DNA of 15,551 nucleotides from an uncultured Faecalibacterium sp. (GCA_937915335.1 CALDLZ010000281.1:1-15551), one strand, 5' to 3'; numbered from the stretch's first letter, positions 1 to 6,601 are shown. Notes: generated from the sequence alone by a model not told the origin. Translations and numbers: made by a program.

Positions 1-92
1 AACTCCACACCGGGTGCCGCTTTATAATAGGTGCCCATAGCTCCATCAAAGAGCAGGGGCCGGGCTTGTAAAAGTTCGCAGATATTTTTCAT
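1..92 (-). CDS. Homocysteine S-methyltransferase-type protein, N-terminus only
   Basis: The first 30 codons of a gene that runs off the left edge. Translation begins MKNICELLQARPLLFDGAMG and continues TYYKAAPGVE. The LLFDGAMGT signature is the opening strand of the homocysteine-binding barrel in cobalamin-dependent methionine synthase and related S-methyltransferases, which move a methyl group from a folate or methylated donor to homocysteine. The start ATG (90-92) is preceded by AGGAGA (99-104) at good spacing. It is divergent from the toxin-antitoxin pair and has only 84 bases before that gene. The zinc ligands and any fused methylenetetrahydrofolate reductase domain lie outside the window, so I cannot say whether this is a full methionine synthase (metH) or the shorter bifunctional enzyme common in Clostridia. 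Confidence 0.8.
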   Translation of the reverse strand, partial: MKNICELLQARPLLFDGAMGTYYKAAPGVE

Positions 93-121
93 AAAATTTC
101 TCCTTTTCCCTTGCTTCTCTC

Positions 122-150
122 TTGCATATATAGAAAAATTCAGGTATAAT
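122..150 (+). promoter_or_regulatory. Sigma-70 promoter of the toxin-antitoxin pair
   Basis: TTGCAT (122-127), a 17-base spacer and a perfect TATAAT (145-150). The predicted start falls near 157, leaving a leader of about 20 bases before the antitoxin ATG at 177. Antitoxins of this family usually repress their own promoter, but I see no strong palindrome over it. Confidence 0.75.
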
Positions 151-176
151 TTTGTTATGAAAGTGAGGTGTTTTTC

Positions 177-443
177 ATGCCGAAGATTCGTTCCAGTGCA
201 GACCTGCGCAACAACTACAACGATATCTCCACCTTCTGCCACACCTACGCAGAGCCAGTGTTCATCACCAAAAACGGCAAGGGCGACCTGGCTGTGATGA
301 GCATCGAGACCTACGAAGAGCTGGCAGGCCGATTTGAGCTGTACTCCAAGCTCCAGGAAGGTCTGGACGATGTTGCCGCCGGACGGGAGCGTTCTTGGAA
401 AGAAGTCAAAGCCGAACTGACTGAACGATGGGGGCTCGTATGA
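177..443 (+). CDS. Type II antitoxin, Phd/YefM family
   Basis: An 88-residue protein starting MPKIRSSADLRNNYNDIS. The pattern of an N-terminal segment reading SADLRNNYNDIS, then EPVFITKNGKGDLAVMS, then ETYEEL is typical of Phd/YefM (prevent-host-death) antitoxins. The N-terminal part dimerises and binds operator DNA; the acidic, helical C-terminus (residues about 60-88) wraps the toxin. I chose ATG 177 because GTGAGG (163-168) sits eight bases upstream; the in-frame GTG at 168 lies on that ribosome binding site and has none of its own. The last codon and stop overlap the toxin start (ATGA), which couples translation of the pair. Likely role: neutralises the downstream toxin and autoregulates. 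The family is clear; the exact toxin target is not. Confidence 0.88.
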   Translation: MPKIRSSADLRNNYNDISTFCHTYAEPVFITKNGKGDLAVMSIETYEELAGRFELYSKLQEGLDDVAAGRERSWKEVKAELTERWGLV

Positions 444-772
444 AATACAATGTTGAAGTAGCTCGCACCGCAACACAGGACCTCAATGCAACTGCGGCTT
501 ATATCGTAAACCAATTAAAAAATCCAGCCTCTGCTCGTCACTTATTAAAAAGTGTGTTTGAGTGCGTTGATTCACTGGAAGAACTTCCTGCACGCTATTC
601 CATTATCGACGAACCTATTCTGGAAGCACAACATCTTCGTTTTATCCCTGTACACAGTTATCTCCTGTTTTACCAAATCGAGGAGCCCACTCAGGTCGTC
701 CACGTTCTCCGGTTCCTCTATGGCAAAAGCAACTGGGTCTCCATCCTCAAAACCGACTTCAACGCAGAATAA
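440..772 (+). CDS. Type II toxin, RelE/ParE family
   Basis: A 110-residue protein, MKYNVEVARTATQDLNATAA onward. The order of elements fits the RelE/ParE fold: strand MKYNVEVA, two helices containing DLNATAAYIV and SARHLLKSVFECVDSLEELP, then strands with HLRFIPVHSYLLFYQI and VVHVLRFLYGKSNW. Arg67, Tyr74, Tyr78 and Arg91 are the sort of C-terminal residues that form RelE active sites, but I cannot decide from sequence whether it cleaves ribosome-bound mRNA (RelE-like) or inhibits gyrase (ParE-like). The start is taken at 440 because it gives the four-base ATGA overlap with the antitoxin and GGGGG lies just upstream; an in-frame ATG at 428 would add four residues. Codon use is more A/T-rich than in the flanking genes, which fits a mobile module. 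Confidence 0.85.
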   Translation: MKYNVEVARTATQDLNATAAYIVNQLKNPASARHLLKSVFECVDSLEELPARYSIIDEPILEAQHLRFIPVHSYLLFYQIEEPTQVVHVLRFLYGKSNWVSILKTDFNAE

Positions 773-779
773 CCTTCCG

Positions 780-804
780 CTCCCCGGATTCCGGGGAGTT
801 TTTT
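780..804 (+). terminator. Rho-independent terminator of the toxin-antitoxin operon
   Basis: CTCCCCGG (780-787), loop ATT, CCGGGGAG (791-798), then six T and a T-rich tail. An eight-base-pair GC stem, eight bases after the toxin stop. Confidence 0.9.
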
Positions 805-866
805 GTTGTTCTTCCTTCAGTTTAATGAAGTTTCGCCTCTTGTCAAGCGTTTTTTCGGCCCACAGC

Positions 867-895
867 TTGCAGGCGGTGCGGTTTTGTGCTATCCT
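867..895 (+). promoter_or_regulatory. Promoter of the GNAT-hflX operon
   Basis: TTGCAG (867-872), a 17-base spacer and TATCCT (890-895). The TGC just before the -10 box makes an extended -10 element. The predicted start is about 28 bases before the acetyltransferase ATG. Confidence 0.6.
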
Positions 896-929
896 ATGCG
901 TAACTTTTACAGGTGAGGAGAGATGTATC

Positions 930-1541
930 ATGCGCCATGCAGGTACACAAACGATCGAGACCGAGCGGCTGATCCTGCGCCCGCTGACCCCGGAGGATGC
1001 CCCCATGATGTACGCCAACTGGGCCAACGACCCGGAGGTGACCCGCTGGCTGCGGTGGGAGCCGCACGAAAATGTGGACAAGACCCGTGAGCTGCTGGCT
1101 GCATGGGCAGAACTTTACCAGAACCCTGATTACTACCAGTGGGCCATGGTGGAAAAGGCCACCGGGCAGGTGTTCGGCTCCATCAGCGTTTTCACATCCA
1201 GCAGTAAAGAGCCGGATCGGGACCCCTGGCCCGGCTTCGACCACGTAAATGGTGTGTGGGAGGTAGGCTACTGCATCGGCAAGGCTTGGTGGAACAAGGG
1301 CTTCACCACCGAAGCGCTAAAAGCAGTGGTAGAATACTGGTTCAAAAATACAGATAGTAACTGGCTGGCCTGCTGCCATGCGTTTGAAAACCCTGCCAGC
1401 GGCCGGGTCCAGCAGAAAGCAGGCTTTGTCTATGACCACGACGCGGAGTACCACAAATTCGATGGCACCCCCGTCGCCTGCAAGTGCTACGCCTTGACAA
1501 GAGAACATTTTAAGGAGATAAATTTTGAGCGAACTTTATGA
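930..1541 (+). CDS. GNAT family N-acetyltransferase (RimJ/RimL-like)
   Basis: A 203-residue cytoplasmic acetyltransferase. The N-terminus TIETERLILRPLTPEDA is the standard opening of the RimJ/RimL-like (Acetyltransf_3) branch. The acetyl-CoA loop is seen as EVGYCIGKAWWNKGFTTEAL (residues about 111-130), and the motif after it, FENPASGRVQQKAGFVYD, carries the Asn and Ser typical of this branch. Substrate unknown; relatives acetylate ribosomal protein N-termini, antibiotics or small metabolites. The frame is open far upstream (to 552, through the toxin gene and terminator), but the real start is ATG 930: GAGGAG (915-920) is nine bases before it, and the family motif starts straight after. The 3' end overlaps hflX by 17 bases, so the two genes are co-transcribed and probably translationally coupled. 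Confidence 0.87.
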   Translation: MRHAGTQTIETERLILRPLTPEDAPMMYANWANDPEVTRWLRWEPHENVDKTRELLAAWAELYQNPDYYQWAMVEKATGQVFGSISVFTSSSKEPDRDPWPGFDHVNGVWEVGYCIGKAWWNKGFTTEALKAVVEYWFKNTDSNWLACCHAFENPASGRVQQKAGFVYDHDAEYHKFDGTPVACKCYALTREHFKEINFERTL

Positions 1542-2790
1542 CATTTTAGTAGAAACGCCCCCGACAAAGGTCATTTTACTGGCCCTCGATCAGGGGCTGT
1601 GGGACTGTGAACGCAGCCTGAACGAGCTGGCTGCGCTGTGCGAGGCCAACCACATGGAGGCCGTGGCATCCGTGACCCAGAAGCGCCAGACCCCCGAGAC
1701 CGGCATCGTGCTGGGCAGCGGCAAGCTGGAAGAAGCCGCTGCCGCCGCCGGGGAGCTGGGGGCCGAATGCGCCGTGTTTGACGGCGAGCTGACCGGCAGC
1801 CAGATCCGCAACATTTCCACGGCACTGGGCGGCATGGAGGTCATTGACCGCACCATGCTGATCCTGGAAATTTTCCGCAGCCGCGCCGTGACCAATGAGG
1901 GCAAACTGCAGACCGAGCTGGCTCTCCTGCGCTACCGTCTGCCCCGCCTGCAGGGTCTGGGCGAGAGCCTGAGCCGTCAGGGCGGCGGTGGCGGCGGCGG
2001 CGGCGGTGCCCGCCGCGGTGCCGGTGAGACCAAGCTGGAGCTGGACCGCCGCCATGTCCACGCCCGCATCGATGCACTTGCCGAAAAGCTGGCCGAGATG
2101 GAAAAGCGCCGGGGTGAGAGCCGCAAGGCCCGCGCCAAAACCGGAATGCCGGTGGTCAGCCTGGTGGGTTATACCAATGTGGGCAAATCCAGCCTGATGA
2201 ACGCCCTGTGCGGCCCCAGTGTGGCTGAAGCCGACATGCTGTTTGCCACGCTGGATCCCACCAGCCGGAAGCTGGTTCTGCCCAGCGGCATGGCCGTGCT
2301 GCTGGTGGACACTGTCGGCTTTGTCTCCCGCCTGCCCCACAATCTGGTGGAGGCGTTCAAATCCACCCTGGAAGAGGCTGCCTGGTCAGATGTCATTGTC
2401 CGGGTGGCCGATGCAGGGGATGACCAGCGGGAAGAACAGCTGGCCGTCACAGACGAGGTACTGAACGGGTTGGACTGTGCCGACATCCCCCGCCTGACTG
2501 TCTATAACAAGTGTGACAAGCCCAACGCCCTGAACTTTGACCCGGACATCCTGCTGACCAGCGCCAAAACCGGCTACGGACTGGATGCTCTGTTGAAAAA
2601 GCTGGACGAGCTGCTCAGCGACCGGGTACACACCATCCGGGTGCTGCTGCCCTACGATAAGCTGGGCCTTGCCGCCCCCATGCGGGAGCGGGGCAGCGTG
2701 CAGGTGGAGGAATACCGGGAAAACGGGCTGTATCTCGAGGGTATCGTCAAAACAGAGGATCTGCACTGCTTTGAGGGGTATTTAGTATAA
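1525..2790 (+). CDS. hflX: GTPase HflX
   Basis: A 421-residue ribosome-associated GTPase. HflX binds the 50S subunit and can split stalled or hibernating 70S ribosomes under stress. Visible order: an N-terminal HflX domain with VIDRTMLILEIFRSRAVTNE (107-126) and GKLQTELALLRYRLPRL, a glycine-rich linker (153-161) followed by the signature RRGAGETKLELDRR (163-176), a coiled helix, then the G domain. G1 is GYTNVGKS (215-222), G3 DTVG (262-265), G4 NKCD (328-331) and G5 SAK (346-348). Length is normal. The start is TTG 1525, supported by AAGGAG (1512-1517) seven bases upstream; no in-frame ATG suits the family start. It lies in one operon with the acetyltransferase it overlaps. The linker holds nine consecutive glycines, more than the few I expect in most relatives. 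Confidence 0.96.
   Translation: MSELYDILVETPPTKVILLALDQGLWDCERSLNELAALCEANHMEAVASVTQKRQTPETGIVLGSGKLEEAAAAAGELGAECAVFDGELTGSQIRNISTALGGMEVIDRTMLILEIFRSRAVTNEGKLQTELALLRYRLPRLQGLGESLSRQGGGGGGGGGARRGAGETKLELDRRHVHARIDALAEKLAEMEKRRGESRKARAKTGMPVVSLVGYTNVGKSSLMNALCGPSVAEADMLFATLDPTSRKLVLPSGMAVLLVDTVGFVSRLPHNLVEAFKSTLEEAAWSDVIVRVADAGDDQREEQLAVTDEVLNGLDCADIPRLTVYNKCDKPNALNFDPDILLTSAKTGYGLDALLKKLDELLSDRVHTIRVLLPYDKLGLAAPMRERGSVQVEEYRENGLYLEGIVKTEDLHCFEGYLV
1981..2007 (+). repeat. GGC/GGT codon run encoding nine glycines in HflX
   Basis: Nine consecutive glycine codons, GGC or GGT, between the HflX N-terminal domain and the RRGAGETKLELDRR signature. A low-complexity trinucleotide tract prone to slippage; in-frame length changes would only alter linker length. 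Confidence 0.9.
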
Positions 2791-2804
2791 AATCAAAAAA
2801 TCCC

Positions 2805-2948
2805 CAACAAACACAAAAACCCGCCTGGCAGCGGGTTTTTGTGTATAGAGGGGTGGGAAAGTATATAAAGTTGGGAATCGCAGCTTCAATGCAGGCACCT
2901 TGAGGAAATGTGTTTGGTGCAGACTTTAGCGCCAGTCGTGCCCTGCGA
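2805..2948 (-). ncRNA. Candidate trans-acting small RNA, about 140 nt
   Basis: A minus-strand transcript inferred from a consensus promoter (TTGACA-16-TATAAT, 2954-2981) and a strong terminator (2811-2844), with no credible reading frame between. Read 5' to 3' on minus, the first 75 bases fold: TCGCAG near the 5' end pairs with CTGCGA (outer stem), enclosing GACT/AGTC and GCACC/GGTGC hairpins; GGCAC can alternatively pair with GTGCC. The next 40 bases are unpaired and C-rich, containing ATTCCCAAC and CTTTCCCACCCCTC, then the terminator. C-rich single-stranded motifs like these in Firmicutes small RNAs (for example the RsaE/RoxS type) pair with Shine-Dalgarno sequences. It does not match 6S, SRP or tmRNA as I know them, and it has no gene downstream that it could regulate as a riboswitch. 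Convergent with hflX, divergent from the Lrp gene. Function not known. Confidence 0.6.
2811..2844. terminator. Bidirectional terminator between hflX and the candidate small RNA
   Basis: ACACAAAAACCCGC (2811-2824), loop CTGGCA, GCGGGTTTTTGTGT (2831-2844). The core is CCCGC/GCGGG with five A on one side and five T on the other, so it works on both strands. On plus it ends hflX 20 bases after its stop; on minus it ends the non-coding RNA. Confidence 0.9.
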
Positions 2949-2953
2949 TATGT

Positions 2954-2981
2954 ATTATACGCATTTTTCTTTTCTTGTCAA
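2954..2981 (-). promoter_or_regulatory. Consensus promoter for the candidate small RNA
   Basis: Read on minus: TTGACA (2976-2981), a 16-base spacer and TATAAT (2954-2959). Both boxes are perfect. No coding gene starts downstream on this strand, so the promoter must serve a non-coding transcript beginning near 2947. Confidence 0.8.
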
Positions 2982-3014
2982 ACAAAATTTTCCGGTTTTG
3001 CTTTAATTTAAGTC

Positions 3015-3043
3015 TTTACTTTTGCAGTAAAACTTTATATAAT
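3015..3043 (+). promoter_or_regulatory. Promoter and candidate operator of the Lrp/AsnC gene
   Basis: TTTACT (3015-3020), a 17-base spacer and TATAAT (3038-3043). The -35 box is half of a perfect inverted repeat, TTTACT-TTTGC-AGTAAA (3015-3031), so a bound protein would cover it. Lrp-family proteins commonly autoregulate from A/T-rich palindromes like this. The predicted leader is about 110 bases long. Confidence 0.6.
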
Positions 3044-3109
3044 TAACACAGGATTCTCAAAAGTGCTTTTTTTCGCAGTTTATGCGATTGCAACAACAAT
3101 AAAACTTTA
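3028..3109 (+). repeat. Pair of direct TAAAACTTTA repeats upstream of the Lrp gene
   Basis: TAAAACTTTA occurs at 3028-3037, abutting the -10 box, and again at 3100-3109, 72 bases on. Identical ten-base sites about seven helical turns apart would suit a multimeric DNA-wrapping regulator such as an Lrp octamer. Binding is inference. Confidence 0.45.
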
Positions 3110-3160
3110 CTTTCAAAAATTTTTGTACAATTCAACAGAATCAAAAAGGAGACCTTCCTC

Positions 3161-3601
3161 ATGGACGATTTAGACCGCAAGATCCTCTCCCTTCTCGCCA
3201 AAAACGCCCGGATGCCTGTCAAAGAGATCGCCGAGCAGGTGGCGCTGACCAGCCCCGCCGTTTCCAGCCGCATCCACAAGCTGGAGACCGATGGCATCAT
3301 CAGCGGTTACACCGTGGTGCTGAACCGCCCGGCCGACCGGGTGTATGTGGACGCTCTCATCAGCCTGTCTGTCACCCCCAGCCACCGGGACGAGCTGGTA
3401 GAGCTGATGCAGAACAGCAAGGAAGTGCTGCAGTGTTATCATGTCACCGGTGCGTACACCTTCCTCATCAAGGTCAGCTGCGGCAGTATGCCTCAGCTGG
3501 AGCACCTGATCCTGCAGTTCCAGAAGCTGGGCACCACCAGCACCCAGATCATCCTGTCCACCCCCGTCAACCACGGCGATCTGGAGGCATTGCAGCTGTA
3601 A
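3161..3601 (+). CDS. Lrp/AsnC family transcriptional regulator
   Basis: A 146-residue DNA-binding protein. The opening MDDLDRKILSLLAKNARMPVK is the usual Lrp start. The helix-turn-helix covers about residues 19-41, with EIAEQVALTSPAVSSRIHKLE as turn and recognition helix, followed by GIISGYTVVLN. The C-terminal RAM domain (about 62-140) binds an amino acid or other small ligand and drives oligomerisation; VLQCYHVTGAYTFLIKV is its typical core. Length is normal for the family. ATG 3161 has AAGGAG (3146-3151) nine bases upstream. It probably regulates itself through the repeats in its own promoter region, and may act on the divergent small RNA promoter only 34 bases from its own. The ligand cannot be read from sequence. 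Confidence 0.93.
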   Translation: MDDLDRKILSLLAKNARMPVKEIAEQVALTSPAVSSRIHKLETDGIISGYTVVLNRPADRVYVDALISLSVTPSHRDELVELMQNSKEVLQCYHVTGAYTFLIKVSCGSMPQLEHLILQFQKLGTTSTQIILSTPVNHGDLEALQL

Positions 3602-3760
3602 ACCGTTCACAGAACTGTTACATACGCCGCGCAATTCTCCGGCCTGCCGGGCCGTATTCCTGATACAAGGCCGCAAAACCGGCGGCCGTATAAACGCCGC
3701 CCAGGGTGGGCAGACTGACTACAAACGCCTCGCCCTTAGCTGACGAAAGGAACTACGACC

Positions 3761-4315
3761 ATGAAGAAACGCATTCTCGCCGCTCTGCTGGCCCTTTGCT
3801 GCGCCCTGCTGGTGTTTACCGGCTGCGGCGGCAAAGCAACCGCCGCCCCGAAGGACTACACTCAGATCATCCATGACGCGCGCCCCGAAGAGGACAACGA
3901 ATACTATATGATCTTCTCCCCGGGTGAGAACGGCAAGTTCACCGCTCAGTACGGTTACAGTGCCAGCTATGAAAATGCCGATGACCTGAGCAGCGAAATT
4001 GAAAACATGCTGCTTCCCCTGCTGGATCTGCCCGAGGGCAGCTACACCGATTTTGCCGCCTCCGTCTCCCCCATGATGGTACAGAGCTACGGCATTGCCA
4101 TCGTGAAGCCTGCCGAGGGTAAGACACAGGCTGTTGTGGATGCCATGGATGCCTATATTCAGAACCAGCAGCAGGCCATGGAGCACTATCTCGAGGATCA
4201 GTATCAGATCGCCGCCGCCAGGGTGGCCACTGTCCCCACCGGTGAAGTGGTCATGGTCTGCTGTGAAAACAGCGACACCGTGATGAGTGCCATCAAAGCT
4301 GCATTATCCAAGTAA
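3761..4315 (+). CDS. DUF4358 domain lipoprotein
   Basis: A 184-residue exported protein. Residues 1-22 are a lipoprotein signal: MKKR, a hydrophobic stretch ILAALLALCCALLVF, and a lipobox FTGC with Cys22 as the lipid-anchored residue. The mature part starts GGKATAAP and has the DUF4358 layout: an acidic N-terminal half with NADDLSSEIENMLLPLLDLPEGSYTDFA, then ASVSPMMVQSYGIAIVKPAEG, a long helix ending in QAMEHYLEDQYQIA, and GEVVMVCCENSDTVMSAI. Members are common single-copy lipoproteins in Clostridia with no known function. ATG 3761 has AAAGGA (3746-3751) nine bases upstream. The 160 bases before it hold only a GC hairpin without a T tract (3669-3687) and no clear promoter, so read-through from the Lrp gene is possible. 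The next gene begins 20 bases downstream, so the two are probably co-transcribed. Confidence 0.85.
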   Translation: MKKRILAALLALCCALLVFTGCGGKATAAPKDYTQIIHDARPEEDNEYYMIFSPGENGKFTAQYGYSASYENADDLSSEIENMLLPLLDLPEGSYTDFAASVSPMMVQSYGIAIVKPAEGKTQAVVDAMDAYIQNQQQAMEHYLEDQYQIAAARVATVPTGEVVMVCCENSDTVMSAIKAALSK

Positions 4316-4335
4316 GCAAAGAGGAGTGATCCGCC

Positions 4336-4857
4336 ATGAACATTGAACGTATTACAAGCACAGCGCATCCACTCTATCAACAGGCAAGGGAGCTTTACAG
4401 CATCAGCTTCCCTGTACATGAACAACGGGAGACTCGTTCGCAGGAACAGGTTTTAGCACAGGATGCATACCATTTCGACATTATCTGCGATAAGGGAAAT
4501 TTTATTGGTGAGATTCTTTATTGGGAAGTTGCCGGATTCTTTTATATTGAGCATTTCTGCATTCTGCCTGCCATGCGGAACAAACATTACGGGCAAAAAA
4601 TTCTGAACACCTATCAGTCAACGCCTTTGATTCTCGAAATAGACCCACCCGTGGATGAACTATCCATTCGTCGAAAGGGATTCTATGAGCGCTGCGGCTT
4701 TGTGGAAAACCCTTATCGGCATATCCACCCGCCCTATCATGCAAAAAATCATGGGCATGAGCTTGTCATTATGAGTTCGCCCAGAATGCTGAAGGCCGAT
4801 GAATATGAAAGCTTTAACCATTATTTGCAGGACACTGTGATGAAGGACGTGTATTGA
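4336..4857 (+). CDS. GNAT family N-acetyltransferase
   Basis: A 173-residue protein. The N-terminus reads ERITSTAHPLYQQARELYSISFPVHEQRE, followed by FDIICDKGNFIGEILYWEVAGFFYIEHFCILPAMRNKHYGQKIL. That last stretch is the GNAT core: beta4 IEHFCILPAMRNKHYG with the R/Q-x-x-x-x-G acetyl-CoA loop, and then an LILEIDPP strand. FYERCGFVENPY is the closing GNAT motif. Substrate unknown. GAGGAG (4321-4326) sits nine bases before ATG 4336. It follows the lipoprotein by 20 bases. Its codons are clearly more A/T-ending than those of hflX or the PFK gene, which suggests a later arrival or weak expression. The family call is sound; a specific role is not supported. Confidence 0.85.
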   Translation: MNIERITSTAHPLYQQARELYSISFPVHEQRETRSQEQVLAQDAYHFDIICDKGNFIGEILYWEVAGFFYIEHFCILPAMRNKHYGQKILNTYQSTPLILEIDPPVDELSIRRKGFYERCGFVENPYRHIHPPYHAKNHGHELVIMSSPRMLKADEYESFNHYLQDTVMKDVY

Positions 4858-4957
4858 CAACTTCCAGTCTGCTGTACTCGTTCCTGGCATAGTTTGAGGC
4901 AGACACGCCCCAGCGAGAAGCTGTCCATGGGACGGTTCCTGCTTTTATGGACAACAG

Positions 4958-5004
4958 AAAAACCAGAACTGTATCGCTGATTCAGCCAACAGTTCTGGTT
5001 TTTT
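4958..5004. terminator. Bidirectional terminator between GNAT and C69 dipeptidase genes
   Basis: AAAAACCAGAACTGT (4958-4972) and ACAGTTCTGGTTTTTT (4989-5004) around a 16-base loop. The A run and T run make it a terminator for the plus-strand GNAT unit and the minus-strand dipeptidase. The 100 bases between the GNAT stop and this hairpin hold no gene I recognise. Confidence 0.88.
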
Positions 5005-5065
5005 GTTATCCGGTCAAAATACTGTTTTGTGAAGTCTCTGCATTGCGCATCGACCCCTTTTATTA

Positions 5066-6550
5066 TCACATATCCGAACGGGAGTATGCGTTCTTCATAT
5101 TGCTGCTCAGCTCGAACAGCACCTTATCCAGCGTGTCGGCGGCACGAGCCTTGACCTCGGCGGCAAGGGCCTCGTTGGCCTCCTCACGCAGGGCGGCACG
5201 ACGGGCGGGGTCGGTCTCGGCCAGCTGCTTTGCGTCGTACTGGTTCAGCAGGGCACGGCAGGCGGAAAGCACACCCAGCTCATAACGCTCAACATGGAAT
5301 ACCGATTTACCGTAGGAAGCATCGGCCATGGCGGCGATCATCCGGCTGACCCAGTAGAAACTGTCAGTGGACACTTCGCCAGTAGTGCTGGCCAGATAGG
5401 CCGGGGTGGTCTCCACATTGGCGTAGAAAGGCACCATAGTGTTCAGGGCGTTGGAGGCATAAGCCACCCACTCCACAGCCTGCAGTTCGGCGGGCACATC
5501 GGGCCGCAGCTGGATGAGGGCCACAAAGTCATTGCGATTGATGCCGATGGAACGGTAGACACCCCGGTTCTCTTTTGCGCCATAGCTGGCGTACGGATCG
5601 TAAGGCGTGCCCTGATAGTGGCTGGACAGCACATACTTCACATCCTCTGGGGTGATCTTCTTCTCGGGCACCATGCACCAGGGCAGGTCATCGGAAGCCG
5701 GGGTATAGTCGGCATCAGGGCCGTCCCAGACCCAGGTGTTAGGGTTCAGGGTACGCAGCATATACCAGGCACGGGGGGTGTTGTAGACGTGGTCGGAATC
5801 GGTGTGGCTGCCAAAGGCCGCACGGGGATCGAACACGCCGTCCTGTGCCAGGTCGAGGTGATACTTTGCGATGAACTCCTTCAGGTCAGCCGAGCAGAGG
5901 TGATTCTCCTGTGCGCCATAAGCGTCGTCCAGATCAAAGGCATCGATGCCCAGCTGGTTCGGCATCACCACATAGCTGTCATCGGGCACACGGCGTGCCA
6001 TCCAGTGGTGGCCGCCGATGGTCTCCAGCCACCAGATCTCGTTCACGTCCTGGAACGCGATGCCGTTCATCTCGTAAGTGCCGTAAGTCTCCAGCAGCTT
6101 GCCCAGCCGCTCCACGCCCTCGCGGGCGGTGTGGATGTAGGGCAGCACCAGGTAGACAATGTCCTCCTCGCCGATGCCGCCAGGCACTTCAGGCTGTTCC
6201 CCCTTGGCGGGCTGGTACACCACCAGCGGGTCAGCGCCCAGCACACGAGGGTTGGAGGTGATGGTCTCGGTGGCGGTCATGCCGACGTTGGCGGCATTGA
6301 CACCGGCAGCGGCCCAGATGCCCTTGCCCTCCACAGCGTTGGGCATAGCGGTCATCCGCATGGGGTTGCCGGGCAGCGGGATCTCCACATGGGACAGCAC
6401 CGAGCGATAGACCGCCGGGTGCTCCTCGGGCTGGACCACCACGAACTTCTTCGCCGTGAAATGGCTGGAGCCGGAATCGTCGTTGCGGGCGATCATGGTA
6501 GAACCGTCATAGGATGCGTTTTTGCCAACCAGATTTGTTGTACATGCCAT
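5066..6550 (-). CDS. C69 family dipeptidase
   Basis: A 494-residue cytoplasmic peptidase of the PepD/dipeptidase A family (MEROPS C69, N-terminal nucleophile fold), which releases amino acids from dipeptides of broad specificity. The start MACTTNLVGKNASYDGSTMI followed by ARNDDSGSSHF is diagnostic: Cys3 is the expected nucleophile, exposed by N-terminal processing, and SYDGSTMIARNDD is the conserved loop. Further family blocks are GVNAANVGMTATETITSNPR, EVNEIWWLETIGGHHWMARRVPDDSY (here with DVNEIWW) and a C-terminal helical region rich in Ala and Glu. Length is slightly above the usual 470. There is no signal peptide. ATG 6550 has GGAGGA nine bases upstream. It has its own promoter (6602-6630) just downstream of the CPBP gene, and shares the bidirectional terminator at 4958-5004. 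Confidence 0.93.
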   Translation of the reverse strand: MACTTNLVGKNASYDGSTMIARNDDSGSSHFTAKKFVVVQPEEHPAVYRSVLSHVEIPLPGNPMRMTAMPNAVEGKGIWAAAGVNAANVGMTATETITSNPRVLGADPLVVYQPAKGEQPEVPGGIGEEDIVYLVLPYIHTAREGVERLGKLLETYGTYEMNGIAFQDVNEIWWLETIGGHHWMARRVPDDSYVVMPNQLGIDAFDLDDAYGAQENHLCSADLKEFIAKYHLDLAQDGVFDPRAAFGSHTDSDHVYNTPRAWYMLRTLNPNTWVWDGPDADYTPASDDLPWCMVPEKKITPEDVKYVLSSHYQGTPYDPYASYGAKENRGVYRSIGINRNDFVALIQLRPDVPAELQAVEWVAYASNALNTMVPFYANVETTPAYLASTTGEVSTDSFYWVSRMIAAMADASYGKSVFHVERYELGVLSACRALLNQYDAKQLAETDPARRAALREEANEALAAEVKARAADTLDKVLFELSSNMKNAYSRSDM

Positions 6551-6601
6551 ATTATTCTGTCCTCCGAATCGAAGTATTTTTCTTTCAGTTTGCCGTGACT
6601 G

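Noticed and set aside
552..929. Upstream extension of the first GNAT frame
   Set aside because: It overlaps the toxin gene in another frame, crosses a terminator and promoter, and has no ribosome binding site; the family homology starts after 930.
2805..2948. Riboswitch instead of small RNA
   Set aside because: Transcription runs towards the hflX terminator with no downstream gene on that strand, so there is nothing in cis to regulate.
3669..3687. GGCCGC/GCGGCC hairpin after the Lrp gene
   Set aside because: No T tract follows on either strand, so I do not call it a terminator; it may be chance in GC-rich spacer.
4821..5069. 82-codon minus-strand frame between the GNAT and dipeptidase genes
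   Set aside because: It spans the bidirectional terminator, has no ribosome binding site and no recognisable domain.
5294..6598. 434-codon open frame on plus, antisense to the C69 dipeptidase
   Set aside because: It mirrors a gene with clear family motifs. The product is His/Gly/Val-rich low-complexity sequence, typical of the reverse strand of a GC-rich gene, and there is no ribosome binding site.
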